Source: Rhizobiales bacterium IMCC20636 (lineage in GTDB: Bacteria > Pseudomonadota > Alphaproteobacteria > Rhizobiales > GCA-2746425). Taken from it: 64,000 nucleotides of DNA. Shown one piece after another: positions 46,122 to 55,098 of this stretch; within the stretch, counting starts at the first letter, position 1; each line of letters begins with the position of its first letter. Under the pieces are notes generated by a model. The model had not been told where the DNA came from, did not search any database, and saw only the letters and a program-made list of their open reading frames with translations. The stretch covers positions 899,001 to 963,000 of the forward strand of contig CP018226.1 in assembly GCA_016865015.1 (NCBI GenBank). Reading direction: 5' to 3'. A program made the position numbers and the translations under genes.

Positions 46122-47090
46122 ATGCTTAAACGTACTTTTCTTGCTGCCGCATCGGCGGCGCTGCTTCTTGGGGCCACGGCGCTGCCGAGTGTTGCGCAGT
46201 CGGCTGCGAAAGAGATCAAAATCTTTGTTTCGCCTCTAAGTTTCGCGTTCCCTCATTTCGTTTTCATGTACGAGCAAATGGAAGATGAAGCCAAGAAGTT
46301 GGGTGGCGTTACTCTGGTTGTCGCCGATGGCCAGCTGTCTGCGCCCAAGCAGCTGGCAGATATTGAATCCGCCATCGTGCAAGGTGTTGACGGGATCATC
46401 ATCGCCCCTGCTGATGCGGATGCACTCGCTGCGCCAGTGCAGCAGGCTATCGACAACGGTATTCCTGTCGTGACTGTCGATCGTCCCGTAAACGGTGTGC
46501 CCAGTGTTCTTGCGAATGTGGCAGCAGATAATTTTGCTGGCGCAGAAGCCCAGGGTGCAGCCGTTGTCGCTGCGTTCCCGGACGGTGCGACCATCGTCAA
46601 TCTGCAGGGAATTCCAGGCGATAAAACGGCAAATGACCGTAATGGGGGGGCTCATAAGGTCCTCGACGCGGCAGGTGATGGATATGTGTTTGTGTCGGAA
46701 CAGGCTGCAGATTTCTCACGCGACAAAGGCTTGTCGGTCACCGAAAATGTTCTGACTGGTCTGACTGAAACGCCACAGGTTATTATCGCGGCTAATGACG
46801 ATATGGCTCTGGGTGCTGCGCAAGCTGTTGAAGCTCGTGGCTTGGCCGGTAAGGTCGCCATCTATGGCTATGACGGTTCGAAAGATGCTCTGCGCGGCGT
46901 GCGTGATGGTATCCTGGCAGGAACGATAGATCAGTTCCCTGGCCAGCAGGGCCGCATTGCAGTGCGCACTCTGGTTGCGAATATCAGGGATGGCGTAAAG
47001 CCTGACAGTGATAATATCCTGATTGCTCCGATTGCTATCACCAAAGAGAATCTTGACAGCGCTGAGCGTGTCGGGCTTATCGGCGAATGA
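46122..47090 (+). CDS. RbsB-type sugar-binding protein
   Basis: A 322-residue periplasmic binding protein with a signal peptide (cleavage near SVAQS). Ligand-domain motifs: DIESAIVQGVDGIIIAPADADA, IPVVTVDRPVNG, GIPGDKTANDRNGG, IIAANDDMALGAAQAVEARG and YGYDGSKDAL. This is the CUT2 family that binds pentoses, hexoses and related sugars. It opens the operon. Ligand identity is open; the downstream enzymes suggest a pentose such as apiose. Confidence 0.94.
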   Translation: MLKRTFLAAASAALLLGATALPSVAQSAAKEIKIFVSPLSFAFPHFVFMYEQMEDEAKKLGGVTLVVADGQLSAPKQLADIESAIVQGVDGIIIAPADADALAAPVQQAIDNGIPVVTVDRPVNGVPSVLANVAADNFAGAEAQGAAVVAAFPDGATIVNLQGIPGDKTANDRNGGAHKVLDAAGDGYVFVSEQAADFSRDKGLSVTENVLTGLTETPQVIIAANDDMALGAAQAVEARGLAGKVAIYGYDGSKDALRGVRDGILAGTIDQFPGQQGRIAVRTLVANIRDGVKPDSDNILIAPIAITKENLDSAERVGLIGE

Positions 47091-48655
47091 ACCAGTCGCT
47101 GGATATGGATCCGGTGAAAACTGAATTGCCAGGGCGCGTCCAGCGCTCTGGCAATATGCTTTTGGAAGCGCGCGGTCTGGTTAAGCGCTTCTTCGGCGTT
47201 ACGGTTCTGAACGGTATTTCCATGTCCCTGCAGCCGGGGGAAGTGCGCGCACTTCTGGGTGAGAATGGCGCCGGAAAATCAACCATGATCAATCTGCTGT
47301 CGGGTGTGTTGCAACCTGATGGCGGTGAAATTTTTCTTGATGGTGAACCCGTCCGGTTCCTGCAGCCAATAGATGCCAATCACGCAGGTATCAGCGTCAT
47401 TCGGCAAGAATTATCCCTGTTTCCTGACCTGTCGGTCGCTGAAGCGGTTTTTGCCGGTCATTTGCCGACGACCAGATTCGGTCGGATAGACTGGAAGTAT
47501 ATGCGCGAAGCGACCCAGAGCGCTCTGGGTCGTCTTGATCTTGCCGTTGATGTCCGTGCCCCCGTCGACAGCCTGTCGGTTGCCGAGCAGCAAATGGTGG
47601 AAATCGCCCGAGCACTGACACGTGAGTCACGGGTCGTCATCATGGACGAGCCGACCGCGTCGCTATCCCCAAAAGAGGTTGCAAATCTGGGGGAAATTAT
47701 TGCTCAGCTTTCGCGTGATGGCGTTGCTGTGCTCTATGTGAGTCACCGTCTTGATGAGGTCCGTGCGTTTTGTTCGACCTATACTGTTTTACGTGATGGC
47801 AAGGCCATTTCCGAGGGTATTGTCAAGGATACGACCATACCTTTGCTCATTCGTGATATGGCGGGTCGCGATGTGGAAATTGGCCGTTCTGGCGCGGAAA
47901 GAAGTTCTGGCAAAGCTGTTCTTGAGGTTCGCAATCTTGCTTCGCGTCCACATGGTCGCGTTGTGCAGCGCGTGCGCGATGTTTCTTTCACGCTGCATGA
48001 AAACGAGATTCTTGGCCTGGCCGGTATTGTGGGGGCAGGGCGGACTGAAACGGCGAGGATGCTGTTTGGTCTGGACCCGATTGGAAGCGGCGATGTCCTG
48101 TTGGAAGGAGAGAGTTTTGCTCCATCCTCCCCGTCAGCTGCCATGAAAGCGGGTATCGGTTATGTTTCCGAAGACCGAAAAGCTTTATCAATTTTGCCGC
48201 AGAGATCGGTGACAGAGAATTTCGCTCTCACCGGTGTTGTGCCACCCAAGCTATTTGGACGGAATGATAGTGCGGGTGAGGCAAAGCTTTTGGAGCAGTT
48301 CATTGAAACGCTCGATATTCGTGCCGCCAGTATAAAAGCGCCAATCGCCACATTGTCGGGGGGCAATCAACAGAAGGTCATTCTGGCACGGTGGATTGCG
48401 CGGCATCCGCGTGTTCTGATTGTCGATGAACCCACGCGCGGTGTTGATGTCGGTGCAAAAGAAGATGTCCACGATCTAATTCGCAAAATTTCGGCGCAGG
48501 GTGTTGCGGTTTTGTTGATCTCATCGGATTTGCCAGAAATCCTTGCCCTTTCAGACCGTATCATCACCCTTTTGGAGGGCAATGTGACCAGCGAAGTTGA
48601 TGCCGCTTCTGCCACTGCTGAAACCCTGATGATGAAGATGACAAAGCATGAATAA
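47087..48655 (+). CDS. RbsA-type sugar ABC ATPase (double)
   Basis: A 522-residue protein with two ATPase halves. The first half has GENGAGKST, SVAEQQMVEIARAL and VVIMDEPTASLSP; the second half has the degenerate GIVGAGRTETARM P-loop, LSGGNQQKVILARWI and VLIVDEPTRGVDVGAKED. This is the standard CUT2 ATPase layout. It overlaps the binding-protein gene by 4 bases. Confidence 0.95.
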   Translation: MNQSLDMDPVKTELPGRVQRSGNMLLEARGLVKRFFGVTVLNGISMSLQPGEVRALLGENGAGKSTMINLLSGVLQPDGGEIFLDGEPVRFLQPIDANHAGISVIRQELSLFPDLSVAEAVFAGHLPTTRFGRIDWKYMREATQSALGRLDLAVDVRAPVDSLSVAEQQMVEIARALTRESRVVIMDEPTASLSPKEVANLGEIIAQLSRDGVAVLYVSHRLDEVRAFCSTYTVLRDGKAISEGIVKDTTIPLLIRDMAGRDVEIGRSGAERSSGKAVLEVRNLASRPHGRVVQRVRDVSFTLHENEILGLAGIVGAGRTETARMLFGLDPIGSGDVLLEGESFAPSSPSAAMKAGIGYVSEDRKALSILPQRSVTENFALTGVVPPKLFGRNDSAGEAKLLEQFIETLDIRAASIKAPIATLSGGNQQKVILARWIARHPRVLIVDEPTRGVDVGAKEDVHDLIRKISAQGVAVLLISSDLPEILALSDRIITLLEGNVTSEVDAASATAETLMMKMTKHE

Positions 48656-48682
48656 ATTTCAAAATTTGCGTGACCTAGGTGA

Positions 48683-49696
48683 ATGTTTATGACTGAAGAT
48701 CCTAATGTGGCTATGGCGCGTGCCCGCCGATATGCTCTGCTGGGCAAGCTGGCTCCGCTGATCTTCCTGCTTTTGTTGGTGATCATTTTTGCGATTCTGC
48801 AGCCGCGATTCTTGATGTCGCTGAATATTTTCAACATCTTAAGACAGGTATCAATTTTTGGTATCATCGCGGTCGGTATGACTTTTGTTATTCTCATCCG
48901 CGGTATTGATTTGTCTGTTGGTTCTCTGGTCGCTGTGACCGGACTCTGCGCCGCTGTCGTTGCAAAAGGTGGTGTAGAAGGAAATTTTGCGCTTACCGCA
49001 GATGGCACTGGTTTTCACTGGGCCTTTGCAGCTTTGGCTGCGCTTGCGGCTGGAACATTGGCGGGTGTCCTGCAAGGAATGGCTATTGCCTGGCTGGCGG
49101 TGCCAGCGTTTGTTGTCACGCTTGGTGGTCTGACAATATTCAGGGGGATTGCGCTTACCATAAGCAATGGCGGTCCGGTTTCGGGGTTTAGTGCGGAATT
49201 CGGTTGGTGGGGCCGTGGCCTGGTGGGGCCCATTCCTGTTCCTGTTATCATATTTGCAGTCGTTGCTCTGGTTGCTTACCTTGTGCTCACGCAAACCCGG
49301 TTTGGTCGTGCAGTCTATGCAGTCGGATCAAATCCTGATGCCGCGCGGCTTTCAGGGATCAATGTGAACCTTGTTACCATTGCCACATATGGTGTGATTG
49401 GGTTCTGTTCCGGTATGGCTGGTTTCGTGCTGGCCTCACGGCTTAATTCTGCCGAAGCGGTTGCCGGTACAGGATATGAATTGACAGCCATTGCTGCGGT
49501 GGTCATCGGGGGGACGAGTTTGTATGGCGGAACAGGTGGCGTTGTCGGTACGGTCATCGGCGCGCTGCTAACAGGCGTTTTGATGAATGGCCTCGTCATC
49601 TTGAATGTATCGCCCTACACCCAACAAGTCATGATTGGACTTATCATTATTGCTGCCGTCGCCTTCGACGCATTTATCAAGAAGCAAAGCCGATGA
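48683..49696 (+). CDS. RbsC-type sugar ABC permease
   Basis: A 337-residue membrane protein with about ten hydrophobic segments. Family marks: FVILIRGIDLSVGSLVAVTG, FVVTLGGLTIFRGIAL, TRFGRAVYAVGSNPDAARLSGINV, AAVVIGGTSLYGGTGGVVGTVIGALL. It completes the importer with RbsA/RbsB-type partners. A second ATG six bases downstream (48689) is also possible. Confidence 0.94.
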   Translation: MFMTEDPNVAMARARRYALLGKLAPLIFLLLLVIIFAILQPRFLMSLNIFNILRQVSIFGIIAVGMTFVILIRGIDLSVGSLVAVTGLCAAVVAKGGVEGNFALTADGTGFHWAFAALAALAAGTLAGVLQGMAIAWLAVPAFVVTLGGLTIFRGIALTISNGGPVSGFSAEFGWWGRGLVGPIPVPVIIFAVVALVAYLVLTQTRFGRAVYAVGSNPDAARLSGINVNLVTIATYGVIGFCSGMAGFVLASRLNSAEAVAGTGYELTAIAAVVIGGTSLYGGTGGVVGTVIGALLTGVLMNGLVILNVSPYTQQVMIGLIIIAAVAFDAFIKKQSR

Positions 49697-51630
49697 CCCG
49701 AAATATCTTGTTAACAGGGACTGCAAACCCGGAACCCAAGACGCAAACCTTGAAGGCTGGAAAGCTGGAGGCGGTGTATGATGCAGGCGCTTTGCGCCGG
49801 ATCACATGGGACGGTTTGGAAGTCTTGCGCGCCATAATGTTTCTCGTTCGCACCCCTGGCTGGGGAACGTCACCGGCGGATATTTCGAACCTGGCCATTC
49901 AGCAGGACACCGATCGCTTTTCCGTTTCCTATGATGCGCATTACGGTGAAAAGGATAGTGGTGTTGTCGTGCAGGTGCTCCTGGAAGGACGCGCCAATGG
50001 CTCTTTGTCCGCAACTTCAACCATACGCTCTGAAGTTCCCTTTGACACCAACAGAAGCGGCTTTGTGATCCTGCATCCGTTGGACGGGTTTGCAGGTACG
50101 CAGGTCAATGTAGAGCACGCAAGCACCCCTGCGCGGACGCTTGAGATGCCCGTACAAATTTCGCCTGGCCAGCCGGTGATGGATATGAAAGCCATCACCC
50201 ACAAGCCCGTTGCAGGGCTTACCGTTGAAACACGTTTTGAGGGTGACATCTTTGAAATGGAGGACCACAGAAATTGGTCCGATGCATCTTTCAAAACCTA
50301 CAGTCGCCCAATTGGCTTGCCTTATCCCTATCAACTCTTGCCCGACGCGCCGGTCGAGCAGGCTGTCCACGTCACGATCACTGATGATGGCGCATCTTCT
50401 CAGGCGACATCTGCAGTGGCCATCCCGATTATTGCTGATCAGAAGATGCCGTCCTTCGCCCTGCCTTTGGACGATGTATCTCAGGCGGCAAAAGCGCTGG
50501 AGCAGTCCGACGCGATGCAGGCGCTGGCACCTAGCCGCATTATACTGCGGTTCGATAGCACAGTTGAAAAAACAGATGTCGCGTTTTCAGACCTGGCTAA
50601 ACTTATGGAGATCACAGGCGCAGCGCTGGAACTGCAGATTATTCTTGCGGCCAGCGATGATGAGGCCGCTGGCGTCGAGCTTTCATCGATAAGTAATCGC
50701 TTGAAAGCGGTTGGCGTTGCCGTGTCACATGTGTCTGCATTTGCAAAAGTCGATGAGCAGAGTTTTCAACCTGGCCAGGAGCGTCCTCCGCACCCATCGG
50801 AAAAAGCAATTGCGGGGCATCTCGCAGATCAATTTCCAGATGCCAAGCGCATTGGCGGCACACCAGCATTTTTCACCGAATTCAATCGCAAGAGACCTGA
50901 TCCATCATTTTGGGACGGTGTTACTTTTGCAACCACACCGGTGGTTCATGCTGCAGATGATGCGTCAGTCATGGAAACACTTCAATCATTGCCGCATATT
51001 CTGAGTTCGGCCGTGGCACTTTCCGGCGGTTTGCCAATTTCAGTGGGGCCAACTGGCATTGGCGCACGGTTGAACCCTTATGGCCCGGCACCATCTGATA
51101 ATGATCCAGATGAACGTGAAGGCATGGCTGCACAAGATCCACGACAGCGTGGTCTTTTTGCAGCAGCATGGATTGTTGGTTATCTGGCACGTAGTGCACC
51201 ATTTGGACTGGAACGGTTTGCTTTTGGTGCACCGGTCGACCCCTTCGGGTTGATATCGACACCGCAAAAATTTGCACGCGCCTATTGGGATGATCAATCG
51301 GAGGGTGTCGCCTATCCGCTCTATCATGTGGCGCGTTGGATAAATGCTGCTGGCGGTGGAACGATATTGGGCGCATCCACGCAAGATAATGTGGCGCAAT
51401 TGTTGTGGCAGCGCGACGGGCAGCGGTTTGCTCTGATAGCAAATCTGGCCACAACGCCACAGCCCCTCCCCAAGATGAACTTCGCTGATGCGCAAGCCAT
51501 TGTGCTCGATGCATCAAACATTGCCGCTTTATCAAGTGACTTGAAACCAGAGCCGTCGGCCCCGGTTGCAGATATTGCCGAACTGGACGCTTATGCCGTG
51601 ATGTTTGTGCGCGAAGGAGGGGGCCAGTGA
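49693..51630 (+). CDS. apnL: D-apionate lactonase-like protein
   Basis: A 645-residue cytoplasmic protein. The stretches EVLRAIMFLVRTPGWGT near the front and the EMEDHRNWSDASFKTYSRP segment near residue 190 match what I recall of ApnL, the D-apionate lactonase of D-apiose catabolism; this recall is from memory, not a search. It overlaps the permease gene by 4 bases and the Gfo/Idh/MocA gene by 4 bases, a neighbourhood like the known lactone-forming dehydrogenase/lactonase pairs. It would hydrolyse D-apionolactone to D-apionate. If the match is wrong it is still a large sugar-acid-operon protein of unknown function. Confidence 0.6.
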   Translation: MTRNILLTGTANPEPKTQTLKAGKLEAVYDAGALRRITWDGLEVLRAIMFLVRTPGWGTSPADISNLAIQQDTDRFSVSYDAHYGEKDSGVVVQVLLEGRANGSLSATSTIRSEVPFDTNRSGFVILHPLDGFAGTQVNVEHASTPARTLEMPVQISPGQPVMDMKAITHKPVAGLTVETRFEGDIFEMEDHRNWSDASFKTYSRPIGLPYPYQLLPDAPVEQAVHVTITDDGASSQATSAVAIPIIADQKMPSFALPLDDVSQAAKALEQSDAMQALAPSRIILRFDSTVEKTDVAFSDLAKLMEITGAALELQIILAASDDEAAGVELSSISNRLKAVGVAVSHVSAFAKVDEQSFQPGQERPPHPSEKAIAGHLADQFPDAKRIGGTPAFFTEFNRKRPDPSFWDGVTFATTPVVHAADDASVMETLQSLPHILSSAVALSGGLPISVGPTGIGARLNPYGPAPSDNDPDEREGMAAQDPRQRGLFAAAWIVGYLARSAPFGLERFAFGAPVDPFGLISTPQKFARAYWDDQSEGVAYPLYHVARWINAAGGGTILGASTQDNVAQLLWQRDGQRFALIANLATTPQPLPKMNFADAQAIVLDASNIAALSSDLKPEPSAPVADIAELDAYAVMFVREGGGQ

Positions 51631-52667
51631 ACAAGCCACTGAATGGACTTCTGATTGGGTGCGGTTTCTTCTCACGCAATCATTTGCATGGCTGGTCAGA
51701 TGTCGAAGGGGCCGAGATCGGTGCTGTGTGTGATCTTGATCCGGCGCGCGCTGAAGCCTATGCGAAGGAATACTCAATTCCAGAATTCCATGTGGACGCG
51801 TCGATCTTGAAATCCGGCGCGTTTGATTTTGTCGATATTTGTACAACAATGGATACACATGAAGATCTCGTAGCGCTTGCTGTTGAGGCAGGTGTGCCTG
51901 TGATTGTTCAAAAGCCATTTGCACCCGATATTGAAACGTGTCGGCGCATTCAGGCCAATGCTGAAGCTGCCGGCGTGCGTGTCATGCTTCACGAGAATTT
52001 TCGGTTCCAGAATGTCTTCCGCCGTTTGCGTGACATTCTGGATAGCGGAGAAATCGGTGAAACCACATTCGCTCGACTTTCCTGGCGCAATGATATCGAC
52101 GTTTACACAAACCAGCCATATCTGACGAAAACCAAGCGCTTCATGATCATGGACGTTGGAATTCATATGATTGATCTGGCGCGGTTCTTGATGGGCAATG
52201 CAGATGCGGTTACTTGCCTCAACCAATCCGTGAAAGAGGGTATTGCAGGTGAAGACGCTGCAACAATGCTGTTGCGCCACGACAATGCTGCAACATCAAT
52301 TATTGACGTGAGCTACGCTTCACATCGCACGCCGAGCCTGTTTCCACAGACGTTGGGCGAAATCGAAGGTCGACTTGGCACGGTGCAGATTCTTCAAGGA
52401 GAAGTGCTGCGTATTCATTCAAATAGAACAACGCGCGACGAAAAAGTTGAGGATGATGGCCGCAGTTGGACATCGGAGCCCTGGATTCAAATTCAAGATT
52501 CCGTGCCCAAAACCCAGCAGCATTTCATCGACGCGCTTCGCTCCGGCCAAGCATTTGAGACATCGGCAGAAGACAGCCTGCAGACATATAGTTTGGCAGA
52601 AGCTGCCTATCAGTCTGCAGATACAGGTAAGTTGATCGAAATATCGTCTCTTGAGGAAGTGGATTGA
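51627..52667 (+). CDS. Gfo/Idh/MocA oxidoreductase, possible D-apiose dehydrogenase
   Basis: A 346-residue sugar dehydrogenase. The Rossmann start GLLIGCGFFSRNHLHGW, GAVCDLDPARAEAYA, the VIVQKPFAP strand (QKP in place of EKP, lysine kept) and DVGIHMIDLARFLMG with the catalytic Asp/His define the family. In D-apiose pathways an enzyme of this family (ApsD) oxidises the sugar to its lactone, the substrate of ApnL encoded just upstream. The specific assignment rests on neighbours. Confidence 0.85.
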   Translation: MNKPLNGLLIGCGFFSRNHLHGWSDVEGAEIGAVCDLDPARAEAYAKEYSIPEFHVDASILKSGAFDFVDICTTMDTHEDLVALAVEAGVPVIVQKPFAPDIETCRRIQANAEAAGVRVMLHENFRFQNVFRRLRDILDSGEIGETTFARLSWRNDIDVYTNQPYLTKTKRFMIMDVGIHMIDLARFLMGNADAVTCLNQSVKEGIAGEDAATMLLRHDNAATSIIDVSYASHRTPSLFPQTLGEIEGRLGTVQILQGEVLRIHSNRTTRDEKVEDDGRSWTSEPWIQIQDSVPKTQQHFIDALRSGQAFETSAEDSLQTYSLAEAAYQSADTGKLIEISSLEEVD

Positions 52668-52668
52668 C

Positions 52669-53697
52669 ATGCGCCCCAATGAACTTCGCAGCGTTGGCAA
52701 AACAGATTTAAAATTGCCCGTCCTGGGACTGGGAACATGCCCCCTTGGTGGCGTTTATGCAGCCATTGACGAGGCCAGCGCGCGCGAGACATTTGAGGCG
52801 TCCTGGGACGCAGGACTGAGATATTACGATACAGCGCCCTGGTATGGCTTGGGTCAAGCCGAGCACCGCACTGGTCGCTCTTTATATGACCGCCCAAGAC
52901 AAGACTACATGATTACAACGAAGGTTGGTCGTGTCCTGCGCGCGCCCAAAGATCGGGCCTCATACAAGCCACCCGCCTGGGAAGCACCGTTGCAGTTCGA
53001 TGTAAAACACGAATTTACATATGATGCGATTATGCGGTCTTATGAAGACAGTCTGCAGCGCCTGGGCATCAATCAGGTCGATGCTCTGTTTATTCATGAT
53101 CTGGACCATGGTTACTTTGCAGAAGAAAGTGATTTGAATGCCAAATTCAATGAATTGGACAATGGCGGCTATAAAGCACTCGAAGAGTTGAAAAAAACGG
53201 GTGAGGTCAAGGCCGTTGGTGCTGGAATTAATGAGCGCGGCATGATCAGCAGGTTTTTGGAAGGTGCCGACCTTGACGTTTTTCTGGTCGCTTCGCGATA
53301 CACACTGCTTGAACACGACATCTACCGCGACGAAATCGTGAGCGCAGGCGATCACGGAGCATCTGTGGTGGTTGGTGGTGCCTTCAATTCCGGTATTCTG
53401 GCCACCGGCGTTACTGATGATGCCAAATATGAATATGGCAAGGCGCCCAAAAACATCATCGAACGGGTGAAACAAATTACCCGCGTAGCCAATGCTCATA
53501 ATGTGCCACTGGCTGCGGCTGCGTTGCAATTTCCGCTTGCCGCGCCGGAAGTTGCCTCCGTGGTTTTCGGTGCCGTCAGCCCCAAAGAAGTAGAGCAAAA
53601 TGTCAATTATCTCGACATAAAAATCCCAAGCGCTTTTTGGTCTGATTTACGCAATGAAAACCTTCTCCCTGATGATATTCCCTCGCCACTTGGGTGA
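52669..53697 (+). CDS. aldo/keto reductase, aldose-1-dehydrogenase-like
   Basis: A 342-residue AKR with the catalytic set Asp/Tyr in YYDTAPWYGLGQAEHRTG, Lys in TTKVGR and His in DALFIHDLDH. LGLGTCPLGGVYAAIDE at the start resembles L-fucose/D-threo-aldose dehydrogenases, which oxidise C1 of aldoses to a lactone with NAD(P). ATG 52669 comes two bases after the preceding stop. It may give a second sugar specificity to the operon. Confidence 0.9.
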   Translation: MRPNELRSVGKTDLKLPVLGLGTCPLGGVYAAIDEASARETFEASWDAGLRYYDTAPWYGLGQAEHRTGRSLYDRPRQDYMITTKVGRVLRAPKDRASYKPPAWEAPLQFDVKHEFTYDAIMRSYEDSLQRLGINQVDALFIHDLDHGYFAEESDLNAKFNELDNGGYKALEELKKTGEVKAVGAGINERGMISRFLEGADLDVFLVASRYTLLEHDIYRDEIVSAGDHGASVVVGGAFNSGILATGVTDDAKYEYGKAPKNIIERVKQITRVANAHNVPLAAAALQFPLAAPEVASVVFGAVSPKEVEQNVNYLDIKIPSAFWSDLRNENLLPDDIPSPLG

Positions 53698-53760
53698 GTT
53701 CTGCGGTCCTCAATTGGACTGCTGCTATGATTTCGAAAACGGTGCCTGTGGGTTGTCAGG

Positions 53761-53910
53761 ATCGAGATGTTCTATAACCCGAAACGTAAGCATGTGAGAA
53801 ACGGGATGCTGTCGCCCGCCGAGTTCGAACGGCAGCAGAAAAAGGGGACCGACAGCGTCTGGAAAACTCGGGGATATTCAGAAACGGAATCAGTGGCTCT
53901 GTTTCAATAA
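53761..53910 (+). pseudogene. 3' remnant of an IS3-family transposase
   Basis: The frame reads IEMFYNPKRKHVRNGMLSPAEFERQQ then KTRGYSET and a stop at 53908-53910. This is the C-terminal end of the IS3-group OrfB integrase core. The upstream catalytic part is missing (stop codon in frame at 53728), and no inverted repeats are evident, so it is a dead fragment. It marks a site of past insertion at the operon boundary. Confidence 0.75.
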
Positions 53911-54165
53911 CCGCTTAAATCCATTCCGCTAAATAACTCCTCGATGGTCGGTTATGGGCGCGTGTGTCTTGCAGAATTGGAACGGCACGTTTGCGGCAAG
54001 AAACGCAATATTTTTTGCTTCATCTTGCGCGGCCGCTTTCACCCAGATGCAACACGCCGTGGCTACGTTGACAAGCGCCAATAACATAACGTACCACCTA
54101 CTTAGATTTTATCGATTATATTTTTCAAAATACGGATTTAATCGCCGAATAGGTGGGGCTGCTAG
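53911..54165. other. intergenic stretch without a recognisable gene
   Basis: AT-richer sequence between the IS remnant and the outer-membrane-protein gene. No gene, RNA or strong hairpin seen; it must contain the promoter for the downstream genes. Confidence 0.4.
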
Positions 54166-55047
54166 ATGAATATCCGTTTGTTTCTGATGACAACAACATC
54201 CATGGTTGGACTGTTTGTTCTAGCGGCCAACAGTGCCAGCGCGGGTGGACTGCCTTCATCGATGATCAGTGATGCTGAGGTAATCCCACCCGACAGATTT
54301 TCTGACAGATTTTGTGGTAAGAGGCACTTCGAGTTCAAAGGTGGACTTCTGCAAACAGATAATGTTTGGAAGCCAATAGTTGGCTTTGCAAGCCCATACG
54401 ACAAATTGGGTTTTAATTCTGATACGGTGGGTGGTTTTGTTGAAGGCAAGTTCAGCTGTTTTTATGCCGACAACCAAGATATTGCGGTTGGTTTAAGCCA
54501 TCACTTTACTGAGTACTCTGAGAGCGACCTGGACTCTGCCCTAACGGACGATGTTTCCTATCAAAATCTCGATATCGAACATGGCTGGACATTCGGATCC
54601 GGAAATATCCGACTGCATGCTGGCGCTCGTATCCTGCGCTATGAGAGCGATTCAACGGCGACCGACAAAACACCTTTAAATCGAAACGCAGTTATGTCTT
54701 CGGAGTTTACGGGGCTTGGCCCAAGAGTTGGTGTGGAATTCACCAGCCCGGTTTCAACGAGACGACTGCATGTTTTTGGAGAGCTTGCCGCCGCAGTATT
54801 GGTGGGTCGCGCGAGCCATGATGTAACCGGGTCAATCGTACCAGCTACGTCATCATCAGGGACAGAAACTGTCATCAATCTGGAGGCCGAGCTCGGGATA
54901 GGCTATTCCATATCGGACCGAGCAAATATCCAGATCGGCGCAAGCATCGAACAACTCAACGACATTGACATGATTTCAGGCGGCGGCACATCACTAGGTG
55001 ATAGAACGTTTGAGGGTGTGTTCATCGGGTTTGAAACAGATTTTTGA
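54166..55047 (+). CDS. outer-membrane beta-barrel protein, Lpg1974-like
   Basis: A 293-residue protein with a signal peptide (cleavage after NSASA) and alternating hydrophobic/polar strands rich in Gly and aromatic residues. It ends in Phe (GFETDF), the outer-membrane assembly signal. GTGLG-like FTGLGPRVGVEF and LHVFGELAAAVLVG strands resemble the Lpg1974 pore-forming family. Whether it is a pore, a receptor or structural is not known. It is 51 bases upstream of a cytochrome P450 gene on the same strand. Confidence 0.75.
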   Translation: MNIRLFLMTTTSMVGLFVLAANSASAGGLPSSMISDAEVIPPDRFSDRFCGKRHFEFKGGLLQTDNVWKPIVGFASPYDKLGFNSDTVGGFVEGKFSCFYADNQDIAVGLSHHFTEYSESDLDSALTDDVSYQNLDIEHGWTFGSGNIRLHAGARILRYESDSTATDKTPLNRNAVMSSEFTGLGPRVGVEFTSPVSTRRLHVFGELAAAVLVGRASHDVTGSIVPATSSSGTETVINLEAELGIGYSISDRANIQIGASIEQLNDIDMISGGGTSLGDRTFEGVFIGFETDF

Positions 55048-55098
55048 AACCTTGGGGCAAATAAATTAGAGCAAATTTTGCGGCTAGTTGAGCAGTAA

